The notes below the pieces were generated by a model. The model worked only from the letters and a program-made list of their open reading frames with translations. It was not told the DNA's origin and made no database searches. A program made the position numbers and the translations under genes. From the NCBI GenBank assembly GCA_964019135.1, contig OZ025248.1:30683670-30747669 (forward strand): 64,000 nt of DNA, written 5' to 3'. Below, piece by piece: positions 47,601 through 56,600 of the stretch (its first letter is position 1; each line of letters opens with the position of its first letter). This DNA comes from Arenicola marina (taxonomy: Eukaryota; Annelida; Polychaeta; Arenicolidae).

Positions 47601-50600
47601 ACGGAGGTGCGTGGGTCGGCAACAGAGGTACATTAATATTGATAACTCTTCACGGAGGTGCGTGGGTCGGCAACAGAGGTACATTCATATTGATAACTCT
47701 TTACGGAGATGGGTGGGTCGGCAACAGAGGTACATTAATATTGATAACTCTTTACGGAGATGGGTGGGTCGGCAACAGAGGTACATTAATATTGATAACT
47801 CTTTACGGAGGTGGGTGGGTCGGCAGCAGAGGTACATTAATATTGATAACTCTTTACGGAGGTGCGTGGGTCGGCAACAGAGGTACATTAATATTGATAA
47901 CTCTTTACGGAGATGGGTGGGTCGGCAACAGAGGTACATTAATATTGATAACTCTTTACGGAGGTGGGTGGGTCGGCAGCAGAGGTACATTAATATTGAT
48001 AACTCTTTACGGAGGTGCGTGGGTCGGCAACAGAGGTACATTTTTATTGACAACTCTTCACGGAGGGGCGTGACTCGGCAACATAATTACATTATATTGA
48101 TAACTCTTTACGGAGGTGGGTGGGTCGGCAACAGAGGTACATTAATATTGATAACTCTTTACGAAGGTGGGTGGGTCGGCAGCAGAGGTACATTAATATT
48201 GATAACTCTTTACGGAGGTGCGTGGGTCGGCAACAAAGGTACATTTTTATTGACAACTCTTCACGGAGGGGCGTGACTCGGCAACACAATTACATTATAT
48301 TGATAACTCTTTACGGAGGTGGGTGGGTCGGCAGCAGAGGTACATTAATATTGATAACTCTTTACGGAGGGGCGTGGGTCAGCAACAAAGGTACATTAAT
48401 ATTGACAATTCTTTACGGAGGGGCGTGGGTCAGCAACAGAGGTACATTAATATTGACAATTCTTCACGGAGGGGCGTGAGTCGGCAACATAGGTACATTT
48501 ATATTGATAACTCCTCACGGAGGTGCGTGGGTCGGCAACAGAGGTACATTAATATTGATAACTCTTTACGGAGGTGCGTGGGTCGGCAACAGAGGTACAT
48601 TTTTATTGACAACTCTTCACGGAGGGGCGTGACTCGGCAACATAATTACATTATATTGATAACTCTTTACGGAGGTGGGTGGGTCGGCAACAGAGGTACA
48701 TTAATATTGATAACTCTTTACGGAGGGGCGTGGGTCAGCAACAGAGGTACATTAATATTGACAATTCTTTACGGAGGGGCGTGGGTCAGCAACAGAGGTA
48801 CATTAATATTAACAGTTCTTCACGGAGGGGCGTGAGTCGGCAACATAGGTACATTTATATTGATAACTCCTCACGGAGGTGCGTGGGTCGGCAACAGAGG
48901 TACATTAATATTGATAACTCTTCACGGAGGTGCGTGGGTCGGCAACAGAGGTACATTAATATTGATAACTCTTCACGGAGCTGGGTGGGTCGGCAACAGA
49001 GGTACATCAATATTGATAACTCTTCACGGAGGGGCGTGACTCGGCAACATAGTTACATTAATATTGATAACTCTTTACGGAGGTGGGTGGGTCGGCAACA
49101 GAGGTACATTCATAGTGATAACTCCTTACGGGGGTTGGTGGGTCGGCAACAGAGGTACATTAATATTTTTTACGGAAGTGCGTGGGAGGGCGTAAAGCTA
49201 CGTTTGTTATCATTTAAATATATTATAGTAACAGGATGTAACTGGGTAATGGGTGGGGAGGGCCAAAAGAAACCTGTGACCCCCCACCACTAAGCGGTCA
49301 ATTGCCCCCCACCCCCTCACAGCCTTCGTCGCATTCCAGCTATTACACATCAACGAATAAAGTTCATATTATAGCAGATCATCAGCCAGTTTTATGTTGC
49401 TGAACATTAAAGGACCAAGACTTGGAAGACTTCCTCTCGGCTACCGACCCCGCCGCCATACCCCGGATCACGATGACGTCACCCTCCAGCCGGGATTCCA
49501 GGACGACAGCTGGCCAGGACTCCGTGCTGAGACCCGCTCTGACGGACCGCGGTCCCTCTCCCACATACTCTGAGGATGACGTCATAAACGCGACGACAGA
49601 GGCGCCTGACGGGGACGGTGTGAACTATAGAACGCCGCCACCCGAAACCGAAAGTGAAAACAATATTCATGATAGTCGGGACGATGATGGCGAAGATGAT
49701 GATGACGAAGATGATGAAGATGAATCATGTGCAGCAGATAACCAATCAGAGTCGCCGATCGGTCTGGTGAGGGCTACGATTTTATCTTTGACGTAACGTC
49801 TTGCACGGGTGAAATCCAGGTAATATTAATGAAAAGATATAACAGTACGCATGGATAAATTGACCGCTTAAAAGCGATGTTCACAACCATTCAGCGTTAT
49901 TTGTTTGTAACCCATTGCGTGCGAACTTTTCATGTGGGACCATGCAGGCTGCGGCGGAATTTGCAACCTGGATGAAGTGCATATCTCATTTCTTCATTTG
50001 CAGAGGACTGAAACGATTGACGGTGATGAAGACAGCGAAGATGAAGGTGGGTAGATATGATGATCCTGGCTAGACTGACCACACTAACTATTCCCCTTGT
50101 CTCGGTAGGCTTCGTGGAGGCCGGGCCTCCTGCCCCATGGCCCTGGCTAGACTGACCACACTAACTATTGCCCTTGTCTCGGTAGGCTTCGTGGACGGCC
50201 GGGCCTCCTGCCCCATGGCCCTGGCTAGACTGACCACACTAACTATTGCCCTTGTCTCGGTAGGCTTCGTGGAGGCCGGGCCTCCTGCCCAATGGCCCTG
50301 GTTAGACTGAACACACTAACTATGGCCCTTGTCTCGGTAGGCTTCGTGGACGTCCGGGCCTCCTGCCCCATGGCCCTGGCTAGACTGACCACACTAACTA
50401 TTGCCCTCGTCTCGGTAGGCTTCGTGGACGGCCGGGCCTCCTGCCCCATGGCCCTGGCTAGACTGACCACACTAACTATTGCCCTTGTCTCGGTAGGCTT
50501 CGTGGAGGCCTGGCCTCCTGCCCCATGGCCCTGGCTAGACTGACCACACTAACTATTGCCCTTGTCTCGGTAGGCTTCGTGGAGGCCGGGCCTCCTGCCC

Positions 50601-53600
50601 CATGGCCCTGGCTAGCCTGACCACACTAACTATTGCCCTTGTCTCGGTAGGCTTCGTGGACGGCCGGGCCTCCTGCCCCATGGCCCTGGCTAGACTGACC
50701 ACACTAACTATTGCCCTTGTCTCGGTAGGCTTCGTGGACGGCCGGGCCTCCTGCCCCATGGCCCTGGCTAGACTGGCCACACTAACTATTGCCCTCGTCT
50801 CGGTAGGCTTCGTGGACGGCCGGGCCTCCTGCCCCATGGCCCTGGCTAGACGGAGCGCACTAACTATTGCCCTTGTCTCGGTAGGCTTCGTGGACGGACG
50901 GGCCTCCTGCCCCATGGCCCTGGCTAGCCTGACCACACTAACTATTGCCCTTGTCTCGGTAGGCTTCGTGGAGGCCGGGCTTCCTGCCTCATGGCCCTGG
51001 TTAGACTGAACACACTAACTATTGCCCTTGTCTCAGTAGGCTTCGTGGAGGCCGGGCCTCCTGCCCCATGGCCCTGGCTAGACTGGCCACACTAACTATT
51101 GCCCTTGTCTCGGGAGGCTTCGTGGACGGCCGGGCCTCCTGCCCCATTGCGCTGGCTAGACTGGCCACACTAACTATTGCCCTTGTCTCGGTAGGCTTCG
51201 TGGAGGCCGGGCCTCCTGCCCCATGGCCCTGGCTAGACTGGCCACACTAACTATTGCCCTTGTCTCGGGAGGCTTCGTGGACGGCCGGGCCTCCTGCCCC
51301 ATTGCGCTGGCTAGACTGGCCACACTAACTATTGCCCTTGTCTCGGTAGGCTTCGTGGACGGACGGGCCTCCAGCCCCATGGCCCTGGCTAGACTGACCA
51401 CACTAACTATTGCCCTTGTCTCGGTAGGCTTCGTGGAGGCCGGGCCTCCTGCCCCATGGCCCTGCCTAGACTGACCACACTAACTATTGCCCTTGTCTCG
51501 GTAGGCTTCGTGGAGGCCGGGCCTCCTGCCCCATGGCCCTGGCTAGACTGACCACACTAACTATTGCCCTTGTCTCGGTAGGCTTTGTGGACGGCCGGGC
51601 CTCCTGCCCCATGGCCCTGGCTAGACTGACCACACTAACTATTGCCCTTGTCTCGGTAGGCTTCGTGGACGGACGGGCCTCCAGCCCCATGGCCCTGGTT
51701 AGACTGACCACACTAACTATTGCCCTTGTCTCGGTAGGCTTCGTGGACGGCCGGGCCTCCTGCCCCATGGCCCTGGCTAGACTGACCACACTAACTATTG
51801 CCCTTGTCTCGGTAGGCTTCGTGGAGGCCTGGCCTCCTGCCCCATGGCCCTGGCTAGACTGGCCACACTAACTATTGCCCTTGTCTCGGTAGGCTTCGTG
51901 GAGGCCGGGCCTCCTGCCCCATGGCCCTGGCTAGACTGACCACACTAACTATTGCCCTTGTCTCGGTAGGCTTCGTGGAGGCCGGGCCTCCTGCCCCATG
52001 GCCCTGGCTAGACTGACCACACTAACTATTGCCCTTGTCTCGGTAGGCTTCGTGGAGGCCGGGCCTCCTGCCCCATGGCCCTGGCTAGACTGACCACACT
52101 AACTATTGCCCTTGTCTCGGTAGGCTTTGTGGACGGCCGGGCCTCCTGCCCCATGGCCCTGGCTAGACTGACCACACTAACTATTGCCCTTGTCTCGGTA
52201 GGCTTCGTGGACGGACGGGCCTCCAGCCCCATGGCCCTGGTTAGACTGACCACACTAACTATTGCCCTTGTCTCGGTAGGCTTCGTGGAGGCCTGGCCTC
52301 CTGCCCCATGGCCCTGGCTAGACTGACCACACTAACTATTGCCCTTGTCTCGGTAGGCTTCGTGGAGGCCGGGCCTCCTGCCCCATGGCCCTGGCTAGAC
52401 TGACCACACTAACTATTGCCCTTGTCTCGGTAGGCTTCGTGGACGGCCGGGCCTCCTGCCCCATGGCCCTGGCTAAACTGACCACACTAACTATTGCCCT
52501 CGTCTCGGTAGGCTTCGTGGACGGACGGGCCTCCAGCCCCATGGCCCTGGTTAGACTGAACACACTAACTATTGCCCTTGTCTCGGTAGGCTTCGTGGAG
52601 GCCGGGCCTCCTGCCCCATGGCCCTGGCTAGACGGAGCGCACTAACTATTGCCCTTGTCTCGGTAGGCTTCGTGGAGGCCGGGCCTCCTGCCCCATGGCC
52701 CTGGCTAGACTGACCACACTAACTATTGCCCTTGTCTCGGTAGGCTTCGTGGAGGCCGGGCCTCCTGCCCCATGGCCCTGGTTAGACTGAACACACTAAC
52801 TATTGCCCTTGTCTCGGTAGGCTTCGTGGACGGCCGGGCCTCCTGCCCCATGGTCCTGGTTAGACTGACCGCACTAACTATTGCCCTTGTCTCGGTAGGC
52901 TTCGTGGACGGCCGGGCCTCCTGCCCCATGGCCCTGGCTAAACTGACCACACTAACTATTGCCCTTGTCTCGGTAGGCTTCGTGGACGGCCGGGCCTCCT
53001 GCCCCATGGCCCTGGCTAGACTGGCCACACTAACTATTGCCCTTGTCTCGGGAGGCTTCGTGGACGGCCGGGCCTCCTGCCCCATGGCCCTGGCTAGACT
53101 GACCACACTAACTATTGCCCTTGTCTCGGTAGGCTTTGTGGACGGCCGGGCCTCCTGCCCCATGGCCCCGGCTAGACTGACCACACTAACTATTGCCCTT
53201 GTCTCGGTAGGCTTCGTGGACGGCCGGGCCTCCTGCCCCATGGCCCTGGCTAGACTCACCATCAGTGTGGGACAGCTACTGGCCGTCCTCTCATATTTCC
53301 GCGACGCCGAAAAGATGTTACTGACAGCGCACAGGAAATTAAAACAGGTTGGTGAAGCTTCCGGTCAGTCGGAGAACAGTTTCAGAATCGGTTTAAGTTT
53401 ACATATATATGTCTGCACCAGCGACAAAAAACTACTGGTTCCAGCAGCAGTTGAATTATGTTGAGTGTACTTTGTTACCTTCGCCATTGCATGGTTTCAG
53501 CTTCACATGAGCAACCCGGAGTTCAAGCAGCTGTTATGCGGTCTGGAAGAAGGTGTCGGAAACATGTACCGATTTCAGCTGCGCAACAGGGATGCCTCCG

Positions 53601-56600
53601 ACTGGTACCACCGGGCCCTAGAGTCCGTGGACGAGGTCTTGATGGAGCTGCAGGATGCTGAGACCATCCGCTTCATGAAGGAAATGAAAGGTCAGTTGAT
53701 ATTATTACACAGGTTCTCCGGAATCGTGCTCGGTGATTATATTGATCTTGGTGGCCTGTGTATTGACACTGGTACACTTTACAAAGCAATTTCAATGTCT
53801 ATTATAACTTCAATGGCAACAGGTGCAGCCGATCAAGGCATAAGCAAGCAAAGTTTGACCAACTTGAGCACATACCGCTGGAACAATGTCAGGAGGCATG
53901 TTGTTGTTTGATATCTTGGCGTCCATGTCTTTGTGTCTAATGAGCTGTCATGCCACGGATACGTGGAACAGTAATAAGTGGGACGCAACGTTCCGTATGA
54001 TACACAATGGTTTACGAAAAGAAACGCCGAAGAAGCAATAAATGAGCTATTCACCGCCTATCTTTGTTTCTTCGTGAATGCCGACGATGACGATGTGATT
54101 TGCAGCAACGAATTGATTAAACTTCCTCACCACAATTATGTATAATGCCCCATATATATAACATCTAAATTATATATGTCATGTAACCTCATATAGAGCC
54201 TGGTGGGTTTGTGGGTCTTTCCGCGGCCACGGTGGGGCGGCTTCGTGGACCGAGTGGTAGAACAATCGGCTGCACATCAATAGTTTCCTTGATCGAAACC
54301 CGGACATATTTCATCCAAATCGTTCATTGTCCGCGGAAGTTCTTTGTCCAAATTTGGCCCTTGTGTGCACAAAACTGGCCTTAAGGAACAATAATCTCTT
54401 TCCAGGGCGTCTATTGGACTATATTGGGTTCATGAGGAGTCACAGTCGGCAGTTTAGCGAGGCAGAGAGACTGCTGGGCCAAGCCATGATGTGCTTCAAG
54501 GAGTCCGGCAGTCTCATAGGCAAGGCCAACGCCGCTCACCACATAGGTTACCTCAGGTAAATGTCCCGCCAATAAATATTGTAAATGCGATTGTTCGCAA
54601 CGTTAATTTACGTTGGTTTAAACTGAAGACAATTTTCTCCAGTAGAACTGAATGCCACATTGTGACGATTAAGACCATTACGTGCATTACTAATTATATT
54701 ATATATATCAAAGAACACATTCTAAAGTATCTTGCCCTTGTTTTTACATAAATAATCGAGAGATAATATTAACTGACTGAAGACCAATTTGAAATGCGTG
54801 TGGCGTGATTGATCCTAACTTGACATCGGTTAGCTTGGTCATGGGAGAGTTTTCTTCATTTCCTGTTGAAGCCATTTTAAAATGATGTTTCTTACCGTCC
54901 AATCAGGATGAAGCAAGGTCGATGGTCCGAGGCTGAGAGTCTCTTCAGGCAGTCCTTAGCAACGCTTGAGGTGTGGTTTGGGACGTCTCATCCGCGAGTC
55001 TCAGAGGTCCTCGACGACTTTGGAATCCTCCTCTGCCATCCGAGAAACAAACACAGGTAAGATATCTATACGTGCTACGATACTTCCTTTATAAGGGGCC
55101 TGAGCTGCCGATCAACATGTCAAGGAAAGGATTCAAGCTTTGGTACCAGCATCTGGGGCATCCCTCATACGGCCCCACTTTATTTCCATGTGAACCAGTT
55201 TCCTCCTTGGCCCAAATTAGGCTTCATTTGCATATAAGTGGCCTAAATCTCCAACGTTATATTGCATTATGCTAAGTAATGGACTTGATCGTTGCACAGG
55301 CGACTTGGTGATGATTATTTGTAACAAATTATATTACAATTGTTGAGTCATGAAACACTAGTATCACCCAGTACGATAAACCCCTATTCGTGTACTCTGT
55401 CGCAAACGGTTTCCCCAGCTATGGGAATTACACAATGACGTGTTTCCATTGCTATGTCCAACATTTAGTCCGGACCTGACTGAAGCGGAGTTCAAGTTCC
55501 GGAGAGCCCTCCAGATCAGGGAGCAGTGCTTTGGTCCGGATCATCTTCTCGTGGCCACCACGCTCTTCAACCTAGGTGGGTTAACAATGGTGGAGGTGGG
55601 CGTGCATTCCTCGAAACTTGGCGCAATTCCCCTGACACAGCCTCTCGCCCATAATTTAGGCTAAACAGAAAAACTTTGTGTTGCAGCAACACTTTCCCAT
55701 GCGTGCTGCATGTTATTAATTGCACATTGCGTATTTGTATTCATGCAATTACTTTTTTCCATTTAAGATATTTACTATGTTTCTTGGGGACAATTATTAT
55801 TAAAGGGCCACCAATCTGCTGTAAATGAGTTTTAGAATGAAGAGCTCGGTCCAGGATGTAGGTTCATTGATGTGTCTGTCTCACGTAGGTCGACTGTTGA
55901 AGGGTAAGACTGGGCGGATGGCGAAAGCAGAGTCACGGGACATGCTAAAAAGATCTCTAGACGTCCGAAGTCAACAACTGGGTACGTTAAAGCGAAAGTG
56001 ACGTCACACCAGTAACTTCCTTTGTGTAAACCCCAATAAGAGTATTATCATTATTTGCTAACAATAACTGATATTGGTTCTAGTAAAAGTGCAAGTCAAA
56101 TTATATACGGGAGCATTGATAAACTATCGAACTACAGAGCGTAAAGTGAACTATCGGATTGTAGAGCGCAAAGTGAACTATCGAACTACATAGCGCAAAT
56201 TGAGCTATCGAAGTATGGAACGCAACGTGAAAAATCGAACTATAGAGCGCTAAGTGAACTATCGAATTATAGAGTGCGAAGTAACCTATCGAATTGTACA
56301 GCGCAAAGCAAATTAACGATTTTCTCTGTTAAGACAGTAAACTATCTTTCCTGTAGGTGTTGACCATGCCTTGACACAAGCGGTACGCCGCTGTTTAAAT
56401 GACCTTGAAATGTCATTGAAGCAGCGTCCGTCTGAGATTTTGAAGAGACGTTCAGGCGATTACCCATACAGCCGTCTAAGTTGGCACGAAGATGACCTGA
56501 GAAGGTTATCGGCGAAGATGACAGAGAAAGGATTCGATAACGTCACTCACAGGACCAAAACTAGTGACGTCACTGACGGAGCGAAGCCAGATGTAATGGT

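Noticed and set aside
46417-49293. Open frames of up to 289 residues in the 51-bp array
   Set aside because: Unit length is a multiple of three and lacks stops in some frames. The frame does not match exon 10 and is repeat-only.
50243-53262. Open frames with 26-residue repeats on both strands
   Set aside because: By-products of the 78-bp unit. Only the part next to exon 13 on the plus strand could be translated, and it is reported as such.
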